The position numbers and the translations under genes were made by a program. A stretch of 64,000 nucleotides of DNA from the NCBI GenBank assembly GCA_019843655.1, contig JACDQD010000003.1:309346-373345 (forward strand), read 5' to 3'. The DNA comes from Lethocerus indicus (lineage: Eukaryota > Arthropoda > Insecta > Hemiptera > Belostomatidae). Positions 1 through 11,708 of the stretch are shown piece by piece. The notes under the pieces are model-generated. The model was not told the DNA's origin. It did not search any database and worked only from the letters and a program-made list of their open reading frames with translations. The stretch's first letter is position 1. Each line of letters opens with the position of its first letter.

Positions 1-1135
1 TTCAGATTTCAGCTTCAAAAGACGTTCTTAGCGTCGATTCCTGTTATAGGACAGCCTCTCTTAGGGATGCCAAAAATCGATGGAAGGTTGGGAAATGGAA
101 TATTTCATTGTGGAATAACAGGGAATAACTGGGAATACAGAAAATACCGGGAGGAATAAGGAAATATTCAGATTTCAGCTTGAAAAGCCGTTCTTAGCGT
201 CGATTCCGGTTATAGGACAGCCTCTTAGGGATGCCAAAATCGATGGAAGGTTTCGATGGAAATGGAATATTTCATTGTAGAATAACGGGAATAACGGGAA
301 TACAGAAAATACCGGGAGGAATAAGGAAATATTCAGATTTCAGCTTGAAAAGCCGTTCTTAGCGTCGATTCCGGTTATAGGACAGCCTCTTTAGGGATGC
401 AAAATCGATGGAAGGTTCGTGGGAAATTGGAATATTTCATTGTAGGAATAACGGGGAATAACGGGAATACAGAAAATACCGGGAGGAATAAGGAAATATT
501 CAGATTTAGCTTCAAAAGATGTTTTTAGCGTCGATTCCGGTTATAGGACAGCCTCTGCTAGGGATGCCAAAAATCGATGGAAGGTTCGTGGGAAATTGGA
601 ATATTTCATTGTAGGAATAACGGGGAATAACGGGAATACAGAAAATACCGGGAGGAATAAGGAAATATTCAGATTTCAGCTTGAAAAGCCGTTCTTAGCG
701 TCGATTCCGGTTATAGGACAGCCTCTCTTAGGGATGCCAAAAATCGATGGAAGGTTCGTGGGAAATTGGAATATTTCATTGTAGGAATAACGGGGAATAA
801 CGGGAATACAGAAAATACCGGGAGGAATAAGGAAATATTCAGATTTCAGCTTGAAAAGCCGTTCTTAGCGTCGATTCCGGTTATAGGACAGCCTCTCTTA
901 GGGATGCCAAAAATCGATGGAAGGTTCGTGGGAAATGGGAATATTTCATTGTAGGAATAACGGGGAATAACGGGGAATACAGAAAATACCGGGAGGAATA
1001 AGGAAATATTCAGATTTCAGAGCCGATTCCGGTTATAAGACAGCCTCTCTTAGGGATGCAAAAATTGATGGAAGGTTCGTGGGAAATTGGAATATTTCAT
1101 TGTAGGAATAACGGGAATACAGAAAATACTAGGAG
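1..1135. repeat. 170-bp tandem repeat array, cut by window start
   Basis: Between six and seven copies of a unit of about 170 bp run head to tail. Landmarks in each unit are GGAATATTTCATTGTAGGAA, AATACCGGGAGGAATAAGG, and TTCTTAGCGTCGATTCCGG. The full-length copies around 596-954 are almost identical, while copies at both edges carry small deletions. Because 170 is not a multiple of three, the 62-codon open frames restart in each unit and do not join, so I read this as non-coding satellite DNA. The left edge is outside the window, so total array size is unknown. Confidence 0.95.
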
Positions 1136-3984
1136 GGTAGTTTGGGGGGGGAATACTGGAATATCTAATTAGGCGTCCTCGATTCCATGAAATTTTGATT
1201 TTTCAACTCAGAAATGTGTCCATGATTGATGATTGTTGTACTGAAGACTTCTTGACAGGTGGTGTAGGGTTGGCTAAGGGTGGTGGGGGTGGAAAGGTCG
1301 TGTCTTTGGCGCTCACCCCCTCCCCCTCACCTTATATACGTATACACGGTTTGTCGTCCTCCCCTTTTTCCCCTCTGAGAGTCATTTCTCATTCATAGGA
1401 TTTTCCGCCGGCCCCACAACCCTTATCTCACTCTCTCCCCCTCACCCCTCGGTCGTCCACCCTCTAACCGACCAATTTCTCTCTCCCCCGCCCCCCCCGT
1501 TTATCTACCGCCGTTTTCCGACTGGATCCTGAAGGAACGGAGAAAGGGGTGTAAAAAAAAATACAGTTACTAAAAAAGGGATGACGGGAATAAGAAGGGG
1601 GAGCTCGAGGAAATTAATCGTCACTCAGGGAAAAGTGCATTTTCCACCGAATATCGACGTAGAAACACCGTAATTACAGCTTTTCACGTAATTTCCGAAA
1701 TTTCTCGACATTTAGGACCGAATAACATCGCTTCATTTTAGGGGATGAAATCCGCGATTTTTCCTCCCTGCCGTTTTGGGCCCGGATTTTTTCACGAAAA
1801 ATCACCTAGGTTATAGTAGTTAAATTGGAAAATGTTCCGGAAAGAAGGGATTTTCAATTCCACTCGGAAAAATTCCGTTGTAACGCGTGAAATTCGTAAA
1901 ACGAGCCCGTTAAGGGGATGAAAAAGAAGAAAATTTCCATTTTTCCGTCGGGCCGCACTTCAGCTTCGGTCTCGCCTTTCCCCCCCCCACCCCCCCCCCC
2001 CCCGAATCCAAGTGGAAAAGAAAGGCCGGATTGAAAGGCTTTCAGCCTCAAGTGTGTAACTTAACACTTTTCCAATCTACTGACAATAAAGTAAGAGTAT
2101 TTATTGTATAAAGTTTCTTTTAAGGGCTTTGGAAAATTGAAGGGCCCAGAGTCTGTTTCTACTTTTCGCAAGACGGGGAAAGTGTTGAAAAGAAAAAAAT
2201 TATAGAAATAGAAATGTCGTCGTCGCAACTGAAGATGGCGAAGAGACCGAAACTCCTAAAATTGACCCTCGCAACGAAGAGAATCGAAATTGACAATTTA
2301 TACTCATGCTCCGAAATAAAAATGTAAAATACTTATTACGGTTCGGGAAGATGGAGTACGGTTTTATTGAAAATTCCAATATTCGAATTCTCTTCCGATT
2401 TAAACCATTAAAAGTACAAACTTAGGGCTGCAAGGGGATTTTCGTGAACCTTTTAAAAACCATAAAAAATTGTTAATTGATAGAATTTCGTGATTTACCA
2501 CTAACGGAGAGCGTACATTCTACGTATATTTTATATACTTTATTTTAAAAAATTCCGAAAAAAAATCTGATTTTCTTCATTGTCTCGAATCGTAAACGCG
2601 TTTTTATTATAGACGAACCGATTTCTATGGGAATTTTCAATGAAAATTCGATGTCGGCAACGGATCATTTGATACTGAAACAACTGGAAAAATGTAGAAT
2701 ATATTCGTCAATATATTACATTATCCATTTGAGGAGAATATAAAATTAAATACTGTAGGGTCGTGACAGGGGATTGTATTAAAATTAAGGGACGAAACTG
2801 ACAACAACAACAACAACAGTGGTTCGTTAGGTTTGTGGGGGAGGGGGTGGGTTTTTCGCCAATTAAAAGTTTTGAAATATGCAGTTTGCATTATGCAATA
2901 GGGCGAGCCCTTCAGGGGCTCTCCCCGGATGGGCCGACCCTGCAAAGGCCCCCTCCAGATTTTACGGGACGTCATAAATAACGACGCGATAATGGACGTT
3001 ATTTCCGAAAACTGATTCTCGTATAAAAAAAAAAAAAAAATTTTTTTGTAAAAATTCAATCAATATCCGAAATTACAAACCTTAATTTCGGGGACGGCCG
3101 TTCCCGAAATAATAATCGAAAATTACAAAAAAAAAATTATAGGATTTCCTAATATTTGAAATTTTATTCGAGAAATGGGCCCCAATGGGGCGGGGCGAAA
3201 TATTGAAATCTCGGCATTTTCCAAATATACATTTCGTATAAACGCGTCCGAATGATGACGGATTGCCCTTCGTGGACAGAGAATTTACGATATATTGCCC
3301 TTAGGGCGGGGGACATATTTCCCTGCCCTATCTACATTTTATTCGTATTTATCAGTAATCCGAGTCCTGAAGGGCCGTTTATTCATAGAGTTCTATTGAT
3401 TTTTTTATTGTCGCAATAGCAAGTGGCACTTTTCTAATTTTCTATCTGATTTTGTATGATCTGACTCGGAGCGATTCCAAGTTCAAAGGGCCGGAAATAA
3501 AAGCGGAGTTAAAAATGCATCAACGGCCCTTTTCCACCGCAATCCCTATCGGAATTTCAACATAAATTCGAACGAGATTAAAGCCTTGATTTGTCCCATT
3601 TTCGGATTTGGAAATAGTAAAAATTTACGCTATATTCCTCAATTTCAAATACCCCGTTACTAAGTAGTTATCAGACAAAATTTCATTGAAAATCTCGATA
3701 ATATACAAAATCAGATTTAGAAATAGGACAAGAGTTACTTACAATAATGTACTCTCTCCATTAGTGGAAATTACGAAATTCTATCAATTTTATTCTGTCC
3801 CTTATACGACTATAGAGGTTTCTTAAAAGGTTTGAGGGTTCATAATAGACCGGGGGGCCGGAGAAACGATCGATAGTGTTTACTGAGAGTTTTATTTAGA
3901 ATAAAAGAAGTTTCCATTCCTGTCTATTTTCGTGACGCCCTTAAAAGATGGATAATGGGGGGAAAAAATATATCGACGGATATA
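1136..3984. other. no gene recognised; single-copy AT-rich DNA
   Basis: I see no convincing exon or transposon here. 1,300-1,520 is rich in C/T on the plus strand, with runs of C up to about 8 bases. 1,980-2,003 is a nearly uninterrupted C tract. 2,795-2,816 is a short (CAA)n. A small GC-richer patch at 2,900-2,965 has no clear reading frame with splice signals. The rest has the base composition of ordinary intergenic DNA. Confidence 0.5.
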
Positions 3985-4575
3985 ACGCGGAGGTGGTCCA
4001 AAAAAATGTATCCACCTTTCAACAGTCCATAACTTGGAAACTAATTGACTGAGTTGTGTCTGATTTTTGGTGAAAGTGTAGCTTAAAGTCCAACTTGAAG
4101 ATATATCATAGCTGTAGGTAGATTCAAATGAAATTCCAAAGTCAAAATGTCGATTACTTTCGGGTACCCCAATAATATACAGAGTGGTCCAAAAAAATGT
4201 ATCCACCGTTCAACAGTCCATAACTTGGAAACTAATTGACCGAGTTGTGTCTGATTTTTGGTGAAAGTGTAGCTTAAAGTCCAACTTGAAGATATATCAT
4301 AGCTGTAGGTAGATTTCAAAAAAAAATGAATTCCAAAGTCAAAATGTCGATTACTTTCGGGTACCCCCAATAATATACAGAGTGGTCCAAAAAAATGTAT
4401 CCACCGTTCAACAGTCCATAACTTGGAAACTGATTGACCGAGTTGTGTCTGATTTTTGGTGAAAGTGTAGCTTAAAGTCCAACTTGAAGATATATCATAG
4501 CTGTAGGTAGATTCAAATGAAATTCCAAAGTCAAAATGTCGATTACTTTCGGGTACCCCTAATAATATACAGTTA
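3985..4575 (+). repeat. tandem array of mariner terminal repeats, three units
   Basis: Three units of about 191-198 bp begin with the motif GTGGTCCAAAAAAATGTATC (near 3,993, 4,184 and 4,382) and end in a TA-rich joint containing AATAATATACAGAG. The first 130 bp or so of each unit equals the terminal inverted repeat of the mariner-like element that follows. The last 60-65 bp (AAGTCAAAATGTCGATTACT, then TTTCGGGTACCC) is a linker that lies outside the element ends. The array is therefore built from transposon ends. Open frames on the minus strand follow the repeat and are not treated as genes. Confidence 0.9.
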
Positions 4576-5215
4576 TTTTAACAGTCCATAACTTGGAAAC
4601 TAATTGGCTGAGATTTTTGATGAAAGTGTAGCCCAACTTGCACGGTGCACTCACTCATGTAGCCATTGCCGTTTTGAACCTCATTAATAATAAGTTTTCG
4701 TACTTAAAATACCGGTTCAAAACTGGTACTTACTCTCTTCGTCCCTAATTCTAGCTCTCTTGAGCCGGCCACGTTTACCTCGGACTACGTACAGGGTACA
4801 ACTGACACACAACAGAACACTGACTATCCGGCACACTACAACAAGTCCCCGGACTTAACTCCTCTGGACTTTTACCTCTGTGGGGGACACTAAAGGACTT
4901 CGTTTATCGACCACAAAAGCCACCAACATTGGATGAACTTGGAGGAGAATCCATCCTACATAATTCACGTGCAAATATCCCGACTGAACAGTCAGTAGTC
5001 GGTGGTGCAGTTGGGCGGCATCCTTTCTCTCCCTGTATGGATGTTGGATAATGGTGACCATTTCTAACGCCTACAGCTATGATATATCTTCAAGTTGGAC
5101 TTTAAGCTACACTTTCACCAAAAATCAGATACAGTTCAGTCAATCAGTTTCCGAGTTATGGACTGTTGAACGGTGGATACATTTTTTTGGACCACCCCCA
5201 CTGTATACAAGCCTG
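4379..5215 (+). mobile_element. degenerate Tc1/mariner-like element with long inverted ends
   Basis: The left end is the third tandem unit, starting CAGAGTGGTCC. The right end is its inverted counterpart, from about 5,070 (CTACAGCTATGATATATC) to TTTTTTTGGACCACC near 5,205. The inverted repeats are therefore about 130-140 bp long and contain the same AGTTGGACTTTAAGCTACAC block in opposite orientation. The interior carries the 3' part of a transposase frame. The outer joint is TA-rich, as expected for a TA-targeting IS630/Tc1/mariner element. It is too short and broken to be autonomous. Confidence 0.8.
4846..5051 (+). pseudogene. mariner-like transposase, C-terminal relic
   Basis: The frame starting at 4,846 reads SPDLTPLDFYLCG and then hits a stop. 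Shifting by one base continues the protein as TLKDFVYRP...PPTLDEL...SRANIPTEQ to a natural-looking stop near 5,049. SPDLTPLDF is the hallmark block around the third catalytic acidic residue of the IS630/Tc1/mariner DDE/D transposases, and the LWG-LK-VY-P spacing after it fits the same family. One frameshift is visible, Trp of the LWG motif is lost, and the N-terminal DNA-binding part is absent or unrecognisable. It cannot encode an active transposase. Related relics lie at 14.6, 15.8, 30.9 and 40.6 kb. Confidence 0.8.
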
Positions 5216-6110
5216 TAAATCGAGAGGAAATACGACCGTATTTCCGGGCTGTATAAAAATAAACGTTTTGGATTAACGCCCACGGGTGGATTGTACGTTG
5301 AAAGTAATTTAAAAGGTATTTAACGGGCCCTTATTAAGTAAGGGCCGTCCTCAGGGAGGATTTACGAGTCATGTTATACTGGACACTCCGTTTCCAATCT
5401 CAGATTTATATCGTCCGGACCCGACATATAATTGTAATAATAATAATAATAATAATAATAAATCGGAGGGAGAGGATCCCGAGGGCATTCGAAGGATTGT
5501 CGAATTATGCCGATTATTCCTGGAAATCCAAACGCGTCCCGAAAAATTCCTCGAATTTCCTCGCGGGGGCGGGAATCGAAAAATTCATTACGAAAGTGAA
5601 ATACACTTTACCCTCAGAATACTGTAAATTGCAATACATTGTGGTGTTAATTAATTGGATTTTAATGGAAATTTAAATTAAACCACGTGACCGCCCTCTT
5701 TTTTAAAGAGACCGGTTTCGTACTTTCCGCATCAGAATTGTACGCGGGGTGTATTGTCCGTGTACGAATAAGGGATGATTCGACGAATGCCATAAAATAG
5801 ATTGCCGTCAAAATACAACAGTGTAGATTCAGCGTTTAGGCAGTATTTAATGTGAGTGTTGGAAATAAAATGTAATCTTTTCCAATCCTAATTATGACAG
5901 ATCTTAAAATAGGTACGATATTAAAAAAAAATTTATTACTTCAGATTACGCCATCAGTTTGCACCGTTAAGTGTTTTTAGGGGTGATGTACATATTATAT
6001 GAGTTGAGGGGTGGACTAAATGCAAATTTATGGTTGAATGTAAAACGGTTATTTATTACATTTGGCATGATACATAATTTGAACACTATTTAAGCTCCAA
6101 TCTGAATTAT
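5216..6110. other. no gene recognised; includes (AAT)n
   Basis: Apart from a short (AAT)n run at about 5,430-5,461 I see no repeat or transposon. The 101-codon open frame through this run is made partly of microsatellite and has no supporting splice site or family motif, so I leave it out. Confidence 0.4.
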
Positions 6111-6112
6111 TC

Positions 6113-6113
<1 letters not shown>

Positions 6114-6170
<57 letters not shown>
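6114..6170. repeat. (TA)n microsatellite
   Basis: A pure TA dinucleotide run of more than 50 bp. It is one of at least a dozen in this window. Confidence 0.95.
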
Positions 6171-6173
<3 letters not shown>

Positions 6174-6624
6174 TTAGTTTCCCACGGAATGAACTAAGTT
6201 TAGAGCCTCAGGACTTACTCAGAGTCCCCGACTTGAAATGTAATAAGAGAGAACTCGTGAACTTTCGGGAATTGACTATGTTTTTTTGGTTTTTTTTTTT
6301 TTTAATTCAACTTCTTCCCGGAGGTTTTCATCCCCCCATTTATTCCAGGTATTGTCCAGAAAGAGAGATTTCGTATTCTCGAAATACAATCCCGGTACTT
6401 ATTATAAGCCACTTATGTGAAAACCTAATTTCTGTTTTCTCTTCCCCCAGGCCCGGTGAAGTCTCTATAGGGGGCTTAGTTCAATCAAAGTTTTCGACAG
6501 CTTTAAGCTAGAATTGTCGAGTTGTGGGCGCCATTGGGGGTGGAAATACAAATAGAATATTTCCATTATTTAAGCGATAATACGTAAATATATTATAGGG
6601 TAGGCGAAAGTAATCGAAGTTCTG

Positions 6625-6662
6625 GGAGGGAGGGAGGGAGGAGAGAGAGAGGAGAGGGAGAG

Positions 6663-6705
<43 letters not shown>
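6625..6705. repeat. purine tract, (GGGA)n then (GA)n
   Basis: Strand-asymmetric purine repeat: GGGA/GGAGA units pass into pure GA. It is followed by AT-rich DNA with several ATATAAAAAAATAT blocks. Confidence 0.9.
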
Positions 6706-6707
<2 letters not shown>

Positions 6708-6884
6708 ATAAAAAGAATATATAAAAATATATAAAAAAATATATCAATATTTTGTTTTTGTCAATATATTTTCAATACCTTTTCTTTTTTAATGAAAGGA
6801 TATTTTATTTTCGTTTTTAATTTCGCGAACACAGCTTTGATTTAGAGACCAGGCCGTGGTTGGGTTATTCAAAATTAGACAAAA

Positions 6885-7580
6885 AATGCCATTTTTAGCC
6901 CCCAAAAATGCCGTTTTTAGCCCCAAAAATGCCATTTTTAGCCCCAAAAATGCGATTTTTAGCTCCAAAAATGCCGTTTTTAGCTCCAAAAATGCCGTTT
7001 TTAGCTCTAAAAATTCCGTTTTTAGCCCCAAAAATGCCCTTTTTAGCATCAAAAATGCCCTTTTTAGCATCAAGAATGCGATATTTAGCCCCAAAAATGC
7101 CGTTTTTAGTCCCAAATATGCCGTTTTTAGCTCCAAAAATGCCGTTTTTAGCTCCAAAAATTCCGTTTTTAGCCCCAAAAATGACCTTTTTAGCCTCAAA
7201 AATGCGATATTTAGCCCCAAAAATGCGATATTTAGCCCCAAAAATGCCATTTTAGCCCCAAAATGCCGTTTTTAGCCCCAAATATGCCGTTTTTAGCCCC
7301 AAAAATGTCGTTTTTAGCCCCAAAATGCCGTTTTTAGCCCCAAAAATGCGTTTTTAGCCCCAAAAATGCGATATTTAGCCCCAAAAATGCCATTTTTAGC
7401 TCCAAAAATGCCGTTTTTAGCCCCAAAATGCCGTTTTTAGCCCCAAAAATGCCGTTTTTAGCCCCAAATATGCGATTTTTAGCTCCAAAAAGGCCGTTTT
7501 TAGCCCCAATAATGCGATTTTTAGCCCCACAAATTTCCTCTACAGGCCCAAAAATGCCACTTTTAGCCCCCAAAAACACC
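6885..7580. repeat. 21-bp minisatellite, C-type variant
   Basis: About 33 copies of a 21-bp unit made of an A5 tract, TGCCG, a T5 tract and AGCCCC. Because 21 is a multiple of three, open frames run through the array on both strands and read as seven-residue repeats (AFLGLKT on minus; PFLAPKM and VFSPKNA on plus). All frames stay open at once and substitutions show no codon-position bias by eye, so this is treated as DNA repeat and not protein. Copies with T instead of C before AAAAA and copies one base short are scattered through it. Arrays of the same unit with G replacing C occur at 52.5, 57.4 and 60.6 kb. Confidence 0.95.
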
Positions 7581-7589
7581 ATTTCTACT

Positions 7590-8740
7590 AGTATTAAACT
7601 GATTTTTATTTTACATGTATTTAAATTCTAACTCTGTGCGCCACATCCCCTTTGTGTTGTGCGGTTTTTCACTGCGGTTATTGATTAGGAAAACGGGTCA
7701 AAACTGGGCGCAGTAATTGCGATTTTATCGCGTATTTCCTCGCCGTAATACGCGTAATTCGCGCACAGAACGTGTGGGGCGAATTTTTTTTTATAATTTT
7801 CCAGTTACGTTTTCAGGACAAAACTGAGCTTTCCCCGAATAAATTTTTCCGATTTCACCCCCCACCCCCCAAGGTTTCTGTCCGATTCTTATTGGAATCA
7901 GTTTTACACAGAAAAATACGGTTTTTTGGGCCGAAAAAACCCATAAATATACGTTAAAGAAGTAACAATTTCCAGCGCTTCTCCCGTTTTGTCCCCTCTC
8001 CAGGAGTTCGGTCTCATTTCCAGGAAATTCGTCTCGCTTCTCCAGTCCGTCTCGTATTGATTTTATTTCCTATAAATATTCGAATAATAACGCCGAAACA
8101 TGGAATAATATTCCATCCATGAGATTATGTCCACTGGACGGTATCAATGAAAGTGGTAAATTTCCTCAATTTTTCTATCATTAGATTTGCTCAATTAGAT
8201 CAAATTATCCAACCGAATATGACTGGAATTGCCGCGTTTAAAATAAAAAAAAAAATAAATAAATAACGAGTGTCAATATAAATAATATATTAAACGCACG
8301 GATTCTCGTTAAATCGATCGTTGATTAGATAATACCTAGTGTGTAATTTGATAGATAAAATATTGGAAATTATCCAATTAGAAATACTGCGCAACACATT
8401 CCTCTAGAATATTAAAAAAAAAAAACAAATTATATTTCGACAAATTAAAATTTTCCCCGTGAATTTTCCAATTTTTCTTATACTCTCAATTCTGCACAAT
8501 AAATTCAGTGCATAAAGATGCAAAATTTCGTCCTACTTATTGGGACGAAATTCGTCACTTCTAACGCGCTCCAATTCATCTTTTGGCCGAAATTCTTTGA
8601 AAAAATTTTTTTTAAAAATTTTCAATCGCCGTAAAAAAAAATTTGTAAAAATTGTCGGTGAAAACTGTTTTTTTTTTGTGTGTGTTTTTCCCTCCAAACC
8701 GAAATAACGACCGAAATTGAGACGTCGAGGACTTGATCAT
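7590..8740. other. no gene recognised
   Basis: Ordinary AT-rich DNA with several homopolymer runs. No transposon end, splice-bounded exon or RNA gene is apparent on either strand. Confidence 0.4.
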
Positions 8741-8744
8741 GCTC

Positions 8745-9019
8745 TGATATATATATATATATTTTTTTTTCTTTTTTTCTATTATAGAGGCCCGATTCTC
8801 TTCTTCTTCTTCTTCTCCTCCTCCTCCTCCTCGTACTACCGGTTATGCAAAAAACGGCCAAGATGCAGGGAAAGGAGAAACCCCGTTATTTGATAAGTAC
8901 AGTATTTAGGTATGTTCATTTGAAAGCATGCGTTGTGAAAATTTTTGAAATTATCTATCTATCTCTTTTATTTTTACTCTCTCTCTCTCTCTCTCTCTCT
9001 CCCATCTCTCTCTCTCTCT

Positions 9020-9051
<32 letters not shown>

Positions 9052-9090
9052 TTATTCTAATAACAATAATAATAATAATAATAATTGTCT
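8745..9090. repeat. microsatellite cluster: TA, TTC/TCC, TC, AAT
   Basis: In order: a short (TA)n at about 8,746-8,762, (TTC)n passing to (TCC)n at 8,799-8,832, (TC)n with CCATC interruptions at 8,978-9,052, and (AAT)n at 9,060-9,085. The pyrimidine runs give spurious SLSLSL/ERERER reading frames on the two strands. Confidence 0.9.
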
Positions 9091-9311
9091 TTCGGCCCGA
9101 AACGTTCAATAAATAACCGTCGTCGTTTCGCGCCATAGTGAAATTACAGAATTGTGTAAAATATATAATTTTTTCAAATCTGACTTTTTGCATGTCTCCT
9201 TCTTATATACTCTATTATATTGTTGGAAAATACAATAAAATTGTATTACTTTTGCACGAAATTGGGCACAGTTTGTCACAAGGCATGCAGGAGAAGGACG
9301 AGTAGATTTAG

Positions 9312-9337
9312 GCGTTGTTGTTGTTGTTGTTGTTGTT
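9312..9337. repeat. (GTT)n microsatellite
   Basis: Eight consecutive GTT triplets followed by a T-rich stretch. Confidence 0.9.
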
Positions 9338-9589
9338 TTGTGGATTTTCTTCTTTAATTTAATGAGATTATTAGAAAAAAAAAATTTACGAAAAGCACCA
9401 CCCTCCTGTAGGTATCTGAGCGGCTATTTGAATAATTTGAGAAATTAGATTATTTTTTTAAATTTTATTTCGTTTTAAACCTCTCTCTTCGGCACCAGAC
9501 CGATATAAATAGGTACGTTTTTGGTGCATCAAAGTAGACGCAAGTTGTTTTGGAAAATTCGAATTTTCGAATTCGAAAATCTTCGATTT

Positions 9590-10745
9590 TTCACCTCCTC
9601 CTTTCGGGGGGGGGAGTGTAACGCACTTTTGGGACCACTTTTGACCGAATTTAGCCGAAATCGGCCGATTTTTTGAAATTTCAAAAATTTTCAGCTCTCC
9701 TTTCAGAGGGGCAAGTGTAACTCACTTTTGGGACCAATTTTGACCGAATTTGGGCCGAAATCGGCCGAATTTTTTGAAATTTCAAAAATTTTCACCTCCT
9801 TTCAGGAGGCAAGTGTAACTCACTTTTGGGACCAATTTTGACCAAATATGGGCGAAATTGGCCGAATTTTTTGAAATTTCAAAAATTTTCACCTCCTCCT
9901 TTCAGAGGGCAAGTGTAACTAACTTTTGGGACCACTTTTGACCGAATTTGGGCCGAAATCGGCCGAATTTTTTGAAATTTCAAAAATTTTCACCTCCTCC
10001 TTTCAGAGGGGCAAGTGTAACTAACTTTTGGGACCACTTTTGACCGAATATTAGCGAAATCGGCCGACTTTTTTGAAATTTCAAAAATTTTCACCTCCTT
10101 TCAGAGGGGCAAGTGTAACTCACTTTTGGGACCACTTTTGACCGAATATTAGCGAAATTGGCCGAATTTTTGAAATTTCAAAAATTTTCACCTCCTTTCA
10201 GAGGGGCAAGTGTAACTAACTTTTGGGACCACTTTGACCGAATATTAACGAAATTGGCCGAATTTTTGAAATTTCAAAATTTTCACCTCTCCTTTCAGGG
10301 GCAAGTGTAACTCACTTTGGACCACACTTTTGACCGAATATTAGCGAAATTGGCCTTTTTGAAATTTCAAAATTTTCACCTCTCCTTTCAGAGGGGCAAG
10401 TGTAACTCACTTTTGGGACCACTTTTGACCAAATATTAGCGAAATTGGCCGACTTTTTTGAAATTTCAAAAATTTTCACCTCCTTTTCAGAGGGGCAAGT
10501 GTAACTCACTTTTGGGACCAATTTTGACCGAATTTGGGCCGAAATCGGCCGAATTTTTTGAAATTTCAAAAATTTTCACCTCCTTTCAGAGGGGCAAGTG
10601 TAACTCACTTTTGGACCAATTTTGACCAAATATGGGTGAAATTTGCCGACTTTTTGAAATTTCAAAAATTTTCACCTCCTCCTTTCAGAGGGGCAAGTGT
10701 AACTCACTTTTGGGGACCAATTTTGACCGAATAGGGGGTGAAATC
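9590..10745 (+). repeat. CAAGTGTA satellite, ~100-bp units, array 1
   Basis: About twelve units of roughly 97-103 bp. Each holds GGGGCAAGTGTAACTCACTT, then TTGGGACCA, GACCGAAT, a CGAAAT-GGCCGA block, the AT-rich GAAATTTCAAAAATTTTCA, and CACCTCCTTTCAG. Units differ mostly by length of homopolymers and by deletions of one to a few bases. The core and the order of blocks are shared with the arrays at 25.8, 34.0, 44.5, 47.4 and 53.4 kb, so this is one branch of a satellite superfamily. Confidence 0.93.
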
Positions 10746-11526
10746 GGCCCGATTTTTTTGGGCCGAAAATTTCGTCCAATCAAAAAATCCCACCTAGAAA
10801 ACCCTTAACGTAAATCGTAGTTTTGGCCACCCCACATTTTGCTCCGAAAATCGATTTTTCTTCTACCGATTTTGCGCCAAACGCTCCGGCTCCGAGACGA
10901 CTGGAACCGCTGGAGCCGTTCCAGAACTTTTACACGTAGCGACGTTTCTTTCCGGTTCCTCCAGCCTTCTCCAGGGCTAACGGTTCAATACTACAGTTCA
11001 ATTGATACAAAAATTCAAAAAGTAACAAATATTGCGTTCATTTCGTTACACCCTGTATAATAACATTGGGGGGTAAATTTGAGAATTTTTTGAAACATCG
11101 CCTGGTAAGGGTTGTTTCTTATATTACCGGCCGTGTAAAAGGTCAGGGATTAAAAGGGGGGAGTGAATCTTTTGCAGTTTAAAGAGTGGGGTTGAAAAAG
11201 GGTGTCGGGGGTTGTGGTACCTGGATAGGGGGGGGTTGGTTCAACCACCTCCCCACCCCCACCCCCACCCCGTACCTTCATTAGTCTCTCTGTACTGCCC
11301 CGGCCGGCTATTAGCGAAGATTGAGGCCCCACCACCCTCCGGCCATCCCTAAAGCCCTTCTACAACCCCAATGTGTAGGATACACCCCAAAACCAAGGAA
11401 AAATCGTAAATTTCGACCCTTCGGATGGAAAATCACTTGAAAACTTACTTGTAACAGTCAAATTGAGACAATAAACCCCACCCCCACCCCCAATCGAGGA
11501 AAGTTTATTAATTTGAAATTTTTGAC
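10746..11526. other. no gene recognised; G-rich patch
   Basis: Contains a G/C-strand-biased patch around 11,190-11,290 (runs of G and CCACCCCC). No exon with splice signals and no recognisable element. Confidence 0.4.
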
Positions 11527-11708
11527 TGGCAACTAAGTAATTGGGGCGGAGGGGTTGGGGCGCTAGACCGAGATACGTCGTTATTTGTATTTTACCACTT
11601 TTACGCATATTCAAACTAATAAAGTGTATTCCGAAATGCGTTTATTTGCCCACCAAAAGACCGTAAACGAACCGTAAGGGTGGAAGAATCCGCAATTATT
11701 TAGTTGCC
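11527..11708. mobile_element. cecropia-type mariner MITE, copy 1
   Basis: About 182 bp bounded by imperfect inverted ends: TGGCAACTAAGTAATTGGGG at the left and AATCCGCAATTATTTAGTTG(CC) at the right. This end sequence (GGCAACTAAxTAATTGCGGATT) is the kind found on cecropia-subfamily mariner elements in insects and other animals. There is no transposase frame inside, so it is non-autonomous. Two further copies are at 38.0 and 46.4 kb. Confidence 0.75.

Noticed and set aside
6856..7582. Open frames of 80-150 codons with seven-residue repeats on both strands (AFLGLKT, PFLAPKM)
   Set aside because: The 21-bp unit is a multiple of three and lacks stops in several frames, so long frames are automatic. 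No leader, splice site or codon-position bias supports a protein.
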